Source: Corbicula japonica (taxonomy: Eukaryota > Mollusca > Bivalvia > Venerida > Cyrenidae). Taken from it: a stretch of 64,000 nt of DNA. The notes under the pieces were generated by a model. The model was not told where the DNA came from. It worked only from the letters and a program-made list of their open reading frames with translations, and ran no database searches. The translations under genes were made by a program, and so were the position numbers. The first letter of the stretch is position 1; each line of letters starts with the position of its first letter. The stretch covers positions 6,407,380 to 6,471,379 of the forward strand of contig JAZAYU010000010.1 of NCBI GenBank assembly GCA_038501625.1, written 5' to 3'. This document shows, piece after piece, positions 12,180 to 24,628 of the stretch.

Positions 12180-12375
12180 AACATGCACATCAGGAATACC
12201 AACATTCAGAAAACACAGCCTCCCCAGACAACTAAAACGAGTGGGGAAATGAGAGCATGTGTTTACAAATCGATCAGTTTCAAAAAAGGCAACAAACAAT
12301 AAGCGATAACGAGAACCTGACAGATTACCTTAATGGAACGGTATTTGCCATTGGGGATTGCTCCAGGCTTTGAAC
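12180..12375 (+). repeat. R1 fragment
   Basis: R1 words are visible (CACATCAGGAATACC, CAGCCTCCCCAGAC, GAGAACCTGACAG, TTGCCATTGGGG). It is truncated on the right. Confidence 0.6.
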
Positions 12376-12389
12376 ATTCACATTTATAA

Positions 12390-14210
12390 CGGTAACTCTA
12401 TACACTGAACAAAATAACGCTTAGACAGAGTTTTATAGTAAATTATTAGTAATTTACACTTTTTCTTTTATTTCAACTTGTATTTTTTTCTGGAAAAGTT
12501 CTCCAAAAATACTTGATAAAATCAAGATCTAACTTCAATATTAGGACAGGGCTTATTGCGAACTCTTAAAAAATATACTGAAACCGACGGGTAAATCCCT
12601 TTTGCAATTTATGTGCAGTTCAAAGACTTTATGACCGCTTTTCGCTTTTCGGCGTCAAGACTTGTTACCTTATATTAACTCTGAGAGAAACATATGCCCG
12701 CATTGTGAATATTCTCAGAAAGTTCAAGGGAGATAGTTTATCTTTCTTGTGCAATACATCATATCACCTGCCAGCAGGCATGAAATGACATTCAGGTGTT
12801 GCTTGATGTTGAAAATACGAAATTGCAGTTTATAAATAAATGAATTTGTAAATCAATAGATTATTTTGCGGCTTATTCGGCCGCGTATCGCCATATGCAA
12901 CGAGTGGTTTTAAATCCGGGCATCAATTCTTCTGTAAGGTGTAGTAATTTGGTTCCAACGCCAACAAGTTAAATAATAAAAACTTTGAGCTTTTGATAGT
13001 TTTTGACCTGGTAGAGAAAAGGAAAATCTTAGGTTTTTGGAATTGTATGAAAGATAAATAACTGAACTTTGGTAATGTGTATTTAATGAACACACGAGTC
13101 GCCAGTCTGTAAAAAGGTTCAATTTTGGCCTATGTTTAAATATATTATACACAGAATGTATTTTAAGTTGAATGTAAAACTGCAATCTCTGTTTACGTTG
13201 AGTTAAAGAGGTCGATAGCTCTCAAGATTCATGAAAGAACAACATCCTTCGGTTGCAGTAATGAGGCACATTAGTCCTTTAAAAGCCATATGAAAGAGGG
13301 ATGGCGCAAGCACTGATCAATAAATATAGTCATCATTTATTATGATTTCTATGTGCAGATTATATATTCACGGTTTTATGTCTATAGAACAACAACTTTC
13401 AAAATTATAAGCTAAATCAGGTTTTAAGCGCAAGTTATTCAAAAGGGGCATAACTCCCTTGTCCGGTTGAATACTTTTGCAATTTGGATCCTTATTTAGC
13501 ATGTCTAGTATATAATCCCGCGACTTATCACCATTGCTATTCTCGCGTACTATAATAAACAATCCCAACAAAGTTGCTTTTTTAACTGTATAACGGAAGC
13601 GAAAGTCTGTTGTTGTTGTTTTGTTGTTGTTTTTTTGTGATAATTATCATTTTGTAAATATACTATTATCGTAATCATGAATGGGAAAAAAACGACCTAA
13701 ATATTGCATTGAATCAATGATATGAAGTATCCATGGAATGAAACCGTATAAATCCTGTTTGTGCATTCATATGCACATGTAACTCAATCTCCGCCACGAT
13801 CTATTTGTACTTAATATATACATGTAGGACGCCTTATATGTACTTTTTTGGATTACATAACCTGTTAAAACAGGTCTTTTATGATAAACAGAAAATTGTG
13901 TAAGTTGTACATTTAAGGTTTTAGAACTGTAATATTTCCGCCAAACATCGACTTATGCCGTCACTAATTCGTTTTTTCCGAACGCCGATTCGTACGTTTC
14001 CGGTTGATGCTCTTTTTCGTAAAAGGAGTCTACTCTTTAGGTGTTTTCCGCGATAATGACGTCATTAATAATTAAATCAAATAATAACAAAATGCGGATA
14101 TAAAATTGATGTAAAGTAAACAAATATTTTCATAACAAATACTCAAAATAAGTCTAAGGACGAACAACACTCAGTAATGAATAGAGCTTATATGAAATTG
14201 ACCACGTGTG
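12390..14210. other. Intergenic, nothing firm
   Basis: No exon chain; a short (TTG)n run near 13607-13640. Otherwise no recognisable feature. Confidence 0.5.
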
Positions 14211-14215
14211 GTCAA

Positions 14216-14287
14216 TCCTCCGTGGCGTAGTGGTAACGCTCAGAACTCTTCATTTTGACGGACCCGGTTCAATCCTCGGGAGGAACC
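14216..14287 (+). tRNA. tRNA-like sequence, possible tRNA (CTT anticodon) or pseudogene
   Basis: A perfect internal A box (TGGCGTAGTGG) and a B-box-like GGTTCAATCCT. D stem GCGT/ACGC. Anticodon stem CAGAA/TTTTG around loop CTCTTCA gives anticodon CTT (Lys) at 14248-14250. Six of seven acceptor pairs form (14216-14221 with 14279-14284). A T-run follows at 14288, as for Pol III termination. The T stem is poor in either register, and the sequence does not resemble a standard animal tRNA-Lys, so a pseudogene or SINE head is equally possible. Confidence 0.4.
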
Positions 14288-14299
14288 TTTTTTCACTTT

Positions 14300-16860
14300 T
14301 TCTTCTTTTTTTTTAAAAAAATTATTGTGAGGAAATTTTTGGAGAAAATAGTATAATCAATAGGTTTAAAATTCGGAAATAATTGTTATTATTCTTCATC
14401 TTCATTTAGTAGCCATGAAAACTGAAATATCGTAATGATTTTATTACAAAATACTGACTCTTTTATAATACAGCAACAGAATCACGATATGAAACTAAAA
14501 TGATTTTGGAATCTGTAGAAACTTTCATTTAGGAAAATGTTGCTATTTTGTTGTTTCTATAATTGAACAGTAATTTTGTGATACTTGTCTTATAAAACTA
14601 ATTTTATGCGTTTGCACAATGATTTTTTCCTTTAAAAGAATGCTTTGGTTGCTATGGCTACGGTTGCCAAAATTTATTTTTTGAGGTTAAATTTTAACCA
14701 GGATAGCTGATTGCTTGCGTATTTCTTGTTTTTCAAAAAAATTGAGGGTGTATAAAAAAAAACACCATTCGTAAACCAAGCCCTTTGGTTTTTGTGGTTT
14801 TTAACCGTTTGGTCTGGGCCATAGGTACCTATTTTGTAGGCCAATAAAATGAAAACGAAGACGGTGAGGTGCTCTTTTTTTAAAATGATTTGATTCTATA
14901 CACATCGCAGAAAATTTAATGTATAACACAATTAGTTTACTGCATTAAACATGCACACAAATCACAGATAAAAACTTGCTTAATTTTTGCAGATCGGAAA
15001 AATGTGCATTTCCGAAGATGGGGTACACTTTAAAAAAGTCAATTTATAAAGTGTTAGAAATAAATTATAAACATAATGCTTGTTTTTTTCCTGTTCAGAT
15101 ATGATGTCCTTAAACAATGAGCCTTTATTTTACAAAATTTTACAAGGTTTCAAAGAAATAGAGATGAATTTAGCTTCTAGTATGTTTGATTTTACAGCCC
15201 ATTTTCCGATACAGAGGGTCCCCTTCTAAAATACTAAATTTCTCGAGTTACGCACGGTAAATGTTTTTTACAACCCGTGTTTAGATGTCTAAATGGATGT
15301 ACTTGGAAATGAAAACAGCAAAATCCCAATCTGCAAAAGTGCATATTACAGTTCTAAAACCTTAACAGTGTTTATTGTAAAATGTCATTTGCGTAAAAGA
15401 TATTAATGCCCTTTACTGATAAGGAAAATGACATATTATTATAAAACATTTAGTAATTTGTAAGCAAAAACTACAAAGATTCAAAACACAATTGCGTACG
15501 GACTTAACGGTGATCGTTTAAAGAAGCTTGTCGGAGAGTTGACGCTTTCTAAAGATATAAGGGCAGTTTTGGAATAGTTAATCGGTATGTTAACCCTTAA
15601 TCTACTATATATATTTATTTTGAAATTGGGCTTGTGAATTCACGGTTTATGACTGTGCAAGGCGGATCTGTCGAAATAAATTGAAAATTATTAGACCAAG
15701 ATCAGAGTGTATGGATGTTCAGAGAGATTTAGCGATACACTCACTCTTTCTGATCTGGGTATATACCGGGTTATTCTGGCGCTTACTTAGGAACTTACAA
15801 GGGCTATTCGAAAAGAATTGCTTATTTTCGCATGACACGCTAAAAATTTAACTCATTAACGTCTGGCGTCCCATATTTAGGACACCTGGTAACTGTTCAT
15901 TGTTATTATTATAAATTTGCTGTTATCTCTGTAATGTAGCTGAGCTATCAGTCCATTGTATCAGGTAAAACCAATAAGAAACGAAACTGAAACAAATTTT
16001 ATGAAACAATAAGACCGATGTAGCGTGAAATCCGTCAGCCCCATGAGATCCTTCAGCGCGCATGCGCAAACGAATGTTGATATCCGGCGTGGGAAATGTC
16101 TTACAGATACCAGACACACATTTCATAGAATGAATATGGCTCGAAAATAGAGTGTACGTTTTCATGCTCAGTGAATACTGTTCATGGAAATAATATAATA
16201 CTGGAAATATAAATATTAGCTAACTTTCCTTACACCTTTTTTCTGACCAATATGATGTGCCGAAGTTGGGACGCTAAGCACATATGTATACAAAATGTGA
16301 TATTATAGTGTATATGTATTTGTATCAAATCGGAGTGTTTTATTCTTACATTTACATTTATGCTTACAGATTCACTCTAAATGAGTTGCTAAACTTTTTC
16401 TTAAAGATTACAGAGGATTTCAAGAAGCCAGTATAGTCAGTACATTATGTGCATGGGCGTATGGGAGTTGGGTGGAGCTAGGTGTTGATGTCACGGATCA
16501 ACACATAACTCAAACAGAATTGGGATTCTAATTTAACAATTGGGTATGGCGCTGTTCGCATCTATTTTTGATACAGTGGTGCAAAAGTTTTGGATCCTGT
16601 ACAGGTTATCCACTAAATATAAACTACAGCCCGCCTCGATCTGCTCGCGTTTAGATGGGAAATAGGTAACATATATGCATTGCGGTATCTTTATCAAGCA
16701 GTTCGGGGACGACTGGTAGGAAGGGTCTTGAACATTGTTCGGAGAATATTAAGAAAAACTGATAGATATAGATTTGTTTTCTATCATTGTTGTATAGTAT
16801 CTATTAGATTTTTCTAAAATTGCAAAAAATAATAATGTGCTCATTAATGGGTTAAATAAA
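14300..16860. other. Intergenic, nothing firm
   Basis: AT-rich with no splice-linked coding. Open frames here are short and unrecognised. Confidence 0.5.
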
Positions 16861-16869
16861 AGCTTTACT

Positions 16870-18195
16870 TCATACCTATAGAGATTCCCCGTGACTAGAA
16901 TACATCATTGCAGTCTCTAAATCCATTTCTGAAAGGGGTCACTGTAGCTGATTTAGGTAAAGGGCTATGGTACTTGAAAACTGCAGAACCCAATGCCTGT
17001 CTTGACAGATAGTTTCGACCAGCAAGGTAATTTTTCAGTTTGAAAAGAGAAGAAAAAAACACTGGTAGCGAGATCTGGTCTGAAGGTTATAAAGCTGAGA
17101 TTGGAAACCAGTCTCAAATCTCAAGCATCTGATTGGCTGAAATGGCGACTGAGATTTGAGACTGGTTTCCATGCTCAGCTTTATAACCTTGGGCACTGGA
17201 GAATATGAGGGATGAGCGAGAACAATTACTTTCTCTTGTTTTAAAAATTGGAAACTATTGCAGAGGTATGGGCCGGGGCGTTATCATGAAGAAGACGAAC
17301 GTGTTTGAATCATGTGACCGGACGTCGTGTTTTGGTAGTGTTTTTTTTAGTTTCTTCAGCACGACGTCTCTGTAGTACTTCCCTGTTATGCTTTGAGCCC
17401 TTTTTAACTGGGACTTGAATTGCAAAGCATTTAGTTTAAAAAATGCGTGCATAACCTTCTTGGCAGTTTCTAGTTGCCGATATTTTATTACTTTTTTTTC
17501 GTACAGGCTAAAAAAGTGAATCCTGGTTTCATCTCCAGTTACTACATTAGCTAATTTGGATTGGTCATATTGTTGAAACATGAAGAAGTTTTTTGACCCG
17601 TTGCTTTTTTGATCATCTGTTAACAAATGAGGTACCCACCATGAACTTATCTTTCTAACATGTTTTCCTCAGAATAACTTGTACACTTGATAGTGATATA
17701 CCTACCATTTGTGCTATCACGCACCGTAAACCTAGCATCTTTCTCAATGATTTCTTTTATTTTAGCGACGTTTTCTTTGGCGGTCGCACGCTATGGTCTG
17801 CCTGATTCTGGTGCATTTACAACAGACTGTAGGCCGGATTCACATTTATTTTTCAACCTACGAAGAGTGACATATGACAGCGAAGTCATACCATAAACAA
17901 TCTTAATTTCGCTAAAATATCTTTCAATGAACAACCAAGTAACGCACGAAATTTCATTTAAGCCGGTATTTTTGCTTTCTAATCTACGCTTTTGCCAACC
18001 ATTTCATATACAGTAGTCAATGACTGTGTGTTTTCAAGTGACAAATTCGCTACACTTTGAGAAATTTTATCGGTGCATTGCTTATATAAATGTAAAGCCA
18101 TTGAATAGAGCTATCCGTTGTATCAATATTTTTCGATGTTTCCTTGTGAATTTTGAGTTAAAGTGTATTAAGCAATTTTTTTAACAGCCCTCGTA
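16870..18195 (-). pseudogene. Decayed mariner transposase, split by a MITE
   Basis: Read on the minus strand from about 18195. Mariner landmarks appear in order but across shifted frames: an N-terminal helix-turn-helix region (KFRALLGCSLKDI, near 17955), WWVPHLLTDDQK (near 17630), GDETRIHFF (first catalytic Asp, near 17540), TGKYYRDVVLKKLKK, LLHDNAPAHTSA (second catalytic Asp, near 17290), HPSYSP, then, after a 120-bp interruption, DLATSVFF, KLKNYLAGRNYLSRQALGSA and YSDPFQKWI. Several frameshifts and stops make it inactive. A TACGAGGGCTGTTAAAA word near 18190 may be the 5' TIR; no matching 3' TIR was found. Confidence 0.85.
17075..17198. mobile_element. Palindromic MITE inserted inside the mariner gene
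   Basis: Long inverted arms (AAGGTTATAAAGCTGAG ... CTCAGCTTTATAACC) with the family's internal word CAGTCTCAAATCTCAAGC. It interrupts the mariner ORF between the SYSP and DLA codons. Removing it with one CAG copy restores TAT TCT CCA GAT CTC GCT on the minus strand, which implies a 3-bp CAG target duplication. Confidence 0.8.
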
Positions 18196-18564
18196 TGCTT
18201 CAATGATAAATTAAGCGTAGATAATATAGATCTTCCCCATTTTAAAGTTATTTAGGTGAAACGCAATGATTTGCAAGACTTAAGAGTAATACGAAACCAA
18301 CAACGTTTTTGCATACTATTACATTTAGTTTATTAATTTATGTACGCAGTTTGCACATCAAAACGATAAAGATTAAATTTGCTAAATATTGGCTTTCAAT
18401 TTTCAAATGTTCAATTTCGTGCTATTACAATTTAAATTACAAACATGTATGCAGTCATTCGTTCGTTAGGGTGACTAATTTGCAAACTATAATAACGAAC
18501 TTTATGTAAAATAAATCAGACTCGTTTAAATCGCGAATTAACCTTCTTGAAAATTTCTGTGGCA

Positions 18565-18730
18565 AAATATTTGCCACTGGGAGTTTATACCGGGCTCTAT
18601 GGTGCAACTACCTGACACTTACCCCAACATGTTCTCATATGAATAAACAAGTACAAATAGAGTAAGTGAAATATCCAACCATCAACTCGACAATTTTGCA
18701 GGCAAAACTAAACAAACATATAACACATAG
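18565..18730 (+). repeat. R1 fragment
   Basis: Right part of R1 (TTTGCCACTGGGAGTTTATA, CACTTACCCCAACATG). Confidence 0.55.
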
Positions 18731-18767
18731 ATCTAAGTCGTATTTCCGCGTGTTTTACCGGGGAAAA

Positions 18768-18920
18768 GATACCGGAGCGAACCCGCACCGTCACGCCGAC
18801 AGCGCATAGCCCTGCAATTTCGGCGACGCAACCAACTGAGCTAGCCGGGACAACCCAAAAAAGATTGATCGGATAGCCCTAATAAACGTAACCATCACTG
18901 TATGACATCAGTAACCAGTT
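18768..18920 (-). repeat. tRNA-derived SINE, single head plus partial body
   Basis: Minus-strand A box TAGCTCAGTTGG and B box GGGTTCGCTCC, then the family body truncated near 18920. Confidence 0.7.
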
Positions 18921-18929
18921 TTAAGCATT

Positions 18930-19960
18930 TCTTTCAAATTACTTGAGCATCCAAACTTAAATACATCCACAGGACACTTTATTTCTTCACTTTCATTGAT
19001 CTGCCAGTGAAAATTTATGTCTATATTTAAAAAGATACAACGCAATTATTTGCCCCTGAAACCTAAAATATCTACATGACGGGAGTCTTCCTCGATTTTC
19101 TTAGATCTGACTTTTCTTTTTCATATTGTAGTTTGATATATTGATCAGCATGTGCACACGTTACTTTTGCTTACATACACTTCAGTATTGTGAATGGATG
19201 CAAATGCTTTTACCAGTAAAATAAACGTTTGTTTATCTTTTGAGTTGTGTGCTTTTCATCATATATGCACCATATTATTCAGAATATTGTTTGCAATGAT
19301 TTGGTCTAATTTTTATTTTGGAAAGAATTAAACTTTCTAAGGAAAACTTTTGTTCTTGCATTACCCAACCCAATGATCAAGTTTGCAATACCTTAAACTA
19401 AATAAATTGTATAAAAGCAATATCTTTAATTTGATATCTAGTATAAGCGTTACAAAAACGACAAGTATTGACTGTGCATTTTAATGGCATAAGTATATCT
19501 TCAATGTAAAACTGCAACGCTTCAGTAATTTAACATATTAATTTAATGTTTAACCGAGGTTGAACAATTGTTTAGATTGTGCATAACAGTCATATAAATG
19601 CCTTCTGAAAACTTATTTGTTCACTAAAAGTTACAGGTTATGGGTTAATAGTCTGGTTCTTACGGAAGATATTCACCCGACCTTCACATTTTCCCCCTGG
19701 TTACTGGATATAAGTCATCCGTTAACAGTCGACGCCAAAAACATTATACATTATATAAGCATATATTCCTCACAGGTACCTATTTATACAGCTGGGTGGA
19801 GAGAACCAATGAATGCTTAGTTGGAGAACGTTTATAAGCGTTTTAGCTTGTTCTTTAATCCATATCATGACATGTTCTCATTGTATTCTATCATAATTAT
19901 AATGTGCATCTGTTAGAATAAATGTTGTTTAATCCAAGGCTTAATTTCTTTTTCAAGGAA
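18930..19960. other. Intergenic, nothing firm
   Basis: AT-rich. The stretch near 19777-19815 (GTACCTATTTATACAGCTGG) looks like a common dispersed repeat word, not an exon. Confidence 0.45.
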
Positions 19961-19967
19961 ATTTGCG

Positions 19968-20045
19968 GCAGGACTGGGGCTTGAACCCGGGACCCTCGCT
20001 CATTAAGCGAGCACAGTTTTTGGTAACCAAAGATTAAGGCTTCGA
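19968..20045 (-). repeat. tRNA-like fragment
   Basis: Minus strand has GGGTTCAAGCCCC (B-box-like) and a 5-bp stem CTCGC/GCGAG around TTAATGA. No convincing acceptor or D arm, so probably a tRNA pseudogene or SINE head. Confidence 0.4.
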
Positions 20046-20194
20046 TACTTCACATGATAGTTGACATCATTTCAATAAGTAACTATACGAGAAAGTGTAA
20101 TACATGTTACTGAATCTTTCCACAATTACGTTTCTTTCGCTTTGGTTAACTTGTATGCATCAGTTAACTGTTAAAACCTGATTATAGAGTGCAT

Positions 20195-20383
20195 CTTGGT
20201 GTTGGTGAGATAGCTCCAACCCACCTTATGTACAAGCACACAAAAGCGAACGACATAGGACGCTTATGGCATCGTCAAGCTAAAGAGGTGGGCACCAAAA
20301 TGACGCTACTGAGACCATGCCCAAGGTTATAAAATTGAGAATGGAAACCAGTCTCAAATCTCAATCTACTGAGACCAGAGCAA
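20195..20383. repeat. R1 scrap followed by half of the palindromic MITE
   Basis: 20195-20262 resembles the right end of R1. 20316-20383 carries TGCCCAAGGTTATAAAATTG and CCAGTCTCAAATCTCAA, one arm of the palindromic MITE. Confidence 0.5.
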
Positions 20384-20604
20384 CTGGAATTAAATCAGCT
20401 AGAGCAATATAGCGGTGATATAAACAGCGATCGAGGTTCTTAGTTGTTTTTCAGATTCCTTATAAATCTTCAAAAGCCCGTACATTCAACCAGTGCTGAT
20501 ATCATTTACGTCCTTTGAAGGTCGTTCAGCACGATACTTATATTTGAGTTTACGAGGGATATCCCAAATAAGCGTGTAAAGAACTGTATTAAGCTAAGCA
20601 TGTC

Positions 20605-20880
20605 GTTAATGTTTGCAAGCTCAATTAAGTCTAATTCATGTTCTAATTACCAAGCACATACTAAAACAAAAGAAAAACCGTTTGTATGAGAACTCTGGAA
20701 TTCATGGACAATAAACCAAAGCAACTCATACCTGAAATAAGTATATGCAGGTCTACAATGTTTTGTGCCAATACATTTCTTTACTAAAATCTAGGTGGCA
20801 ATAAGTATTTACCCCAAAATTCTTTTTTTTTTTAATTTTAGCCTGTTTTCGCCATTTGCAATGTTTGCGACCCCTTAACA
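20605..20880. mobile_element. Foldback-family copy without the nested element (empty site)
   Basis: Matches 11280-11580 joined to 12056-12120, including TAATTACCAAGCAC, ACTAAAACAAAAGAAAAACC and GCAATGTTTGCGACCCCTTA. It reads through the point where the other copy holds a 471-bp insertion. Confidence 0.7.
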
Positions 20881-20889
20881 TAGGAGCAC

Positions 20890-21421
20890 TATGAACTTGG
20901 CTTTCTGTGCTCTAATGTTTGAATGGTGGTATATACTTATTGTTAAAATGGTTTTAACAGACGTGCATGAACTTGGTTTTGAAAAGTGAAGTGATTTTGC
21001 TTAATCGTTCAAGCTTATTCGTTTAATTATGCTTAACTCTAATACATTTGCACAATTTAAAGAAGAAAATGATTTATTTTTGCAAAACTAAATAAATTTA
21101 ATAATATTTCTTCTGATTCACAGTCATAACGAAACATTACAGTACATAAAATAAACAAGTTTTATGTTATTTATGTTAGTTTTTCTCATAACTGATAAAG
21201 ATGTAAATACCTGATTTTGCTTACTGAATATAAGCTTAATCGGGATAAATCATTTTGAAGACTGATCTTATCAATGTATTAATTGTTAGAATTGTAAGTG
21301 TGCGTACCCCATTTGTAACCATCGCAATACTTTTTTAATGTAGTAATAAAATATGGGTTATATGGGAAACGAAGCCTTATATAGTTGTACATGATATCCT
21401 AATAACGATTTGTTTTAACAG
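20890..21421. other. Upstream region of gene B
   Basis: No repeat recognised. A possible 3' splice site (TTGTTTTAACAG) ends at 21421, seven bases before the ATG, which suggests a 5' UTR exon upstream. No clear TATA box was assigned. Confidence 0.4.
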
Positions 21422-21427
21422 TAAGAA

Positions 21428-21629
21428 ATGGGAGAAAAGAAGCTACATGTCTGGAGCCTGGTGTGTTTCTTTATGGTAGAATCAGTATCGGGATATCCCA
21501 CTGGGCCACCGCCGACAGTCTGCGCAACCTTGATCCCAGGCCATCGGAACACATCAACGCAAACAGATGCAGCCCCATATGAAATTTTCCTGCCTAAAAC
21601 TACATACTCTGCAAGTGAAAATATCCAAG
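21428..21629 (+). CDS. Gene B exon 1: signal peptide and start of Reeler domain
   Basis: ATG at 21428 opens a hydrophobic signal peptide (core VWSLVCFFMVESVSG), then YPTGPPPTVCATLIPGHR and APYEIFLP, a clear Reeler N-terminus (family pattern: G-P, C, M/I-P-G-H). The exon ends SENIQ+G at CAAG|GTATGT, phase 1. The ATG is the only reasonable start. The last 19 bases of the exon and the donor are repeated four more times downstream (see 21611-21930). Confidence 0.85.
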
Positions 21630-21930
21630 GTATGTTGATAAGTATAAGAAACTTTATTGAACCATTACCATCGAAACATGAACAACTCAGCAATAGAAGT
21701 ATCCAAAGTATGTTGATAAGTATCAGTAACTTCAATCCCAATTGAAACATTAACAACCCAGCAAGTGAAAATATCCAAGATTTGTTGATAAGTATAAGTA
21801 TCAACCATCAACATCGAACGGTACAGAACTCAGCAAGTGAAAATATCCAAGGTATGTTGATAAGTGTAAATACCTAACATAAACAGGGAAAGGTTAAAAC
21901 TCAGCAAGTGAAAATATCCAAGGTTTGATT
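21611..21930. repeat. Tandem repeat spanning the exon-1 splice donor
   Basis: GCAAGTGAAAATATCCAAG followed by a GTATGTTGATAAGT-like word recurs at about 21611, 21692, 21763, 21833 and 21904 (period about 70-80 bp). Copies 1 and 4 keep GTATGT; copy 2 has AAGTATGT; copy 3 changed to ATTTGT; copy 5 has GTTTGA. Confidence 0.8.
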
Positions 21931-22171
21931 AAAGATATCATAATAGTAATATTTCATTTGTCGAGCACTATCATAACCATCAAAGTTCTAACTGGTCAGA
22001 TTTGTCAATACTTTAATGTTATAGAGACATTTAATTGACATATAAAATGTTTTAATAGGCAATTACAGTTTTCAATAAGTGATATAAACTTTTAATATTA
22101 ACTTATTTGGGAATAATACTTGTTTAAACAAATAATTTCAATACATTTTTAGTAAATGGAGGAAAATTTAG

Positions 22172-22296
22172 GAAAAAATGGAACTTTGTTCAAAGGATTC
22201 CTGCTGCAACCACGTAGCGTAATAAATCCAGATACCACATACGGTAACATCAGCGATACTACAAATGGAACGTTCAACCCGTGCAGCGGGGTCGGG
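22172..22296 (+). CDS. Gene B exon 2: Reeler domain middle
   Basis: Acceptor AAATTTAG at 22164-22171, donor GGG|GTAAAT. With the phase-1 base from exon 1 it reads G-KNGTLFKGFLLQPRS, then PDTTYGN and GTFNPCSGVG. FKGFLLQ is the signature core of Reeler domains. The exon ends in phase 0, matching exon 3. The join from exon 1 skips a few residues usually seen in Reeler domains, so a micro-exon may be missing. A second AG at 22151-22152 would give the wrong frame. Confidence 0.75.
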
Positions 22297-22299
22297 GTA

Positions 22300-24457
22300 A
22301 ATATATACATATTTATAAACCGTACAATGAGATAAATATTTACTTGTCATAAAATGTGATAAATTGGCACGGGGGAACTGGTTTTTCGGTAGAATTAATT
22401 TGTCATCCATAATATTTATTTTTATCAGAGGAACTGACTTGTCTGACATTTAAAGGATTGGATAGGGTTGATGAGTAAAGGGATAACGGTTTCTTTGTTC
22501 CAGCGTTTAACCATACTCGTATATGATAAACAAGAAATATTTTAAAAAAGATAAACGGCGTTGATGGAAAATATTTATATATACACGTATATAAGAAAGA
22601 AAGAAATACAGAGAGGCGAAGCAGACACAGTTTAGTTATTTTATTTTACTTGTTGACGAACCCTCCCTGCCTTCTTAGTATGACCTAGAGATTAAGCGAC
22701 CGAATCATGACAACTCATAAATTCATTGAAAGTGTCTTTCAAAAAAAAATGTTCAAGCTGTTGCAACAATTTCATACAGTGATAACAAGTAGATTAAAGA
22801 AGCAATGTCTTACATTAAGTCTTGATCTACATTTATTCAGTTTCAATAAAATACCTCTTGTAGAGTAAGAACTCAATATGAATAAATGTCCTTTAAATTT
22901 AATAAAAATAAATACAAACAGCCAGTTACAAGAGCGAAATCTACCAACTTTTACGTAAATTAACTTTAAAAAAGTGTCCGTCCTGAGTATTGAACCCGGG
23001 GCCTCGGCTTGAGAGGCGAGAGTGTCATCCACTACACTACAATGAACTTGTTTTTTTTGTACTTGAAATTAACAATCAGTATCAAAGGAACTAGAAAGGA
23101 ACCATTAAGAACTAGAAATATCTACACTTCTCTTTCGTTTTACACTGTGTAAACTTGTATGCAAGTGTTAACCTGACACCCAAGAATATTCCATATAAAA
23201 TTGTATTTAAGCCATCAATGTTGACTTAACTGGTTATTTAAATCGTAAATATGTTTTTTTCTCCAATACAACACCCACTAACAACCAATTAAAATAATCT
23301 ATTTGATTTTTCCGCTGCATAGTAATAAAAATCCCACTAGATACCTCTCCACCCTGCTAGATGCCTCTCTGGTGTAAATAGCTACCAATCGAAATAGTTT
23401 ATTTCATTTTCCCTCTGCATAATAAGAGAATACGAGTATTATTTACAACATTTCATTGGTCGAAAAACTAGGTCAAAAGTGTGCTTAGACAGCTAACGCC
23501 GAAAAATAATTGCCGTATAATGGGTTTTTTGCGACCATCGTGTTATCGAAAACCTATATATGTGTCTTGTACGTCCATTGTTACACTTTATTACTCCTTT
23601 TTGCTTTCTCATGTGAATTATTCCTGTTTGTTAATGCTTTCCTTTCATATTTATTTTTGTTGCCATTGCAAACAAATTATGACCGGCAACCACAAAGTAA
23701 TTATTCATATACTATTTATGTTGTTCCCCCCATGTTGTATGTAAATACCTGGGTGTAATAAAAAAACGCCAACAATTTCCAACTTTACTTTCGCAAAGTG
23801 CCCTAAATTGCTAGACTGTTCGGTACGCTTGATTAAAACTGCCATTTCTATTTCTTTATTTTCTGTGTTAATTGAGTATATCCTCATAGTGCACAAATTT
23901 AGAAATTGCTTCGGCAGATTAGATAATTACCGAAACAATTAACAGTTCGGGAGTCGAAATGATTGATATTGATCGTTATATCATTGGTAGAGGTAATCCT
24001 TGGTAAGCTATGGCGATATCTTTTATCACTAATGTGTAAAGAGCGAGATTTTAAGTATTAGCTAAAGATAATGACACATCCTTATTATGTTATGTTTAAT
24101 ATTTTGATGCAGAGCGTTACTCTATAGAAAGTGCAAAGTGCCCTCCATGGGTCAACGCAGTGAAAACGATTCTTGATAATATTTAATACAGTTATTTCTG
24201 GAATTCACAAAAAATTGATATTAATATCTTTCCAAAATAACAAAGAAGAATAGGGATAATTATTTACAAGAATGGAAAGAAAATATTATTACATACCCTA
24301 AACTTGAATAGTATGTAAAATTTAAAACATCATTCAGTTTTGAACCCTATTTATCCACTGTAAATGATGACTATTGAAGAAAGTTGCTTTCTTGTTTCCG
24401 TTTATCAGCCCATTGCTTAGCTATAGAAACTGGTACAGACAGTAATATAGATAGAAG
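22300..24457. other. Gene B intron 2, 5' part
   Basis: No exon found. Contains a tRNA-like scrap (22974-23045) and AT-rich DNA; open frames at 23481-23760 show no recognisable domain. Confidence 0.5.
22974..23045 (-). repeat. tRNA-like pseudogene
   Basis: Minus strand: TAGTGTAGTGGATGACACT (A-box-like, D stem GTGT/ACAC), CTCGCCTCTCAAGCCGAGG (anticodon-like arm) and CCGGGTTCAATACTC (B-box-like). It resembles the Gly/Asp/Glu tRNA group, but the arms are mispaired. Confidence 0.5.
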
Positions 24458-24628
24458 AAACAGATTATATAAGAATGTAAAAAAAATTAAGTTGAGTCGG
24501 AAAACCACTTTTTGATGTGTTTCCCTTTGTACAAAGGCTTAAAACAGAAAATGTGTTTGTCTTGGCCTAATATCAGTCAATTTAAATCAGTCATTAATTC
24601 GGAAAACTCCAGAATAATTGTTAGAGTA

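Noticed and set aside
19777..19820. Short exon after CCTCACAG
   Set aside because: The sequence resembles a widespread repeat word and connects to nothing.
23481..23760. Overlapping 82-87-codon frames in intron 2
   Set aside because: Composition is low-complexity hydrophobic in two frames at once, typical of T-rich DNA, with no splice or domain support.
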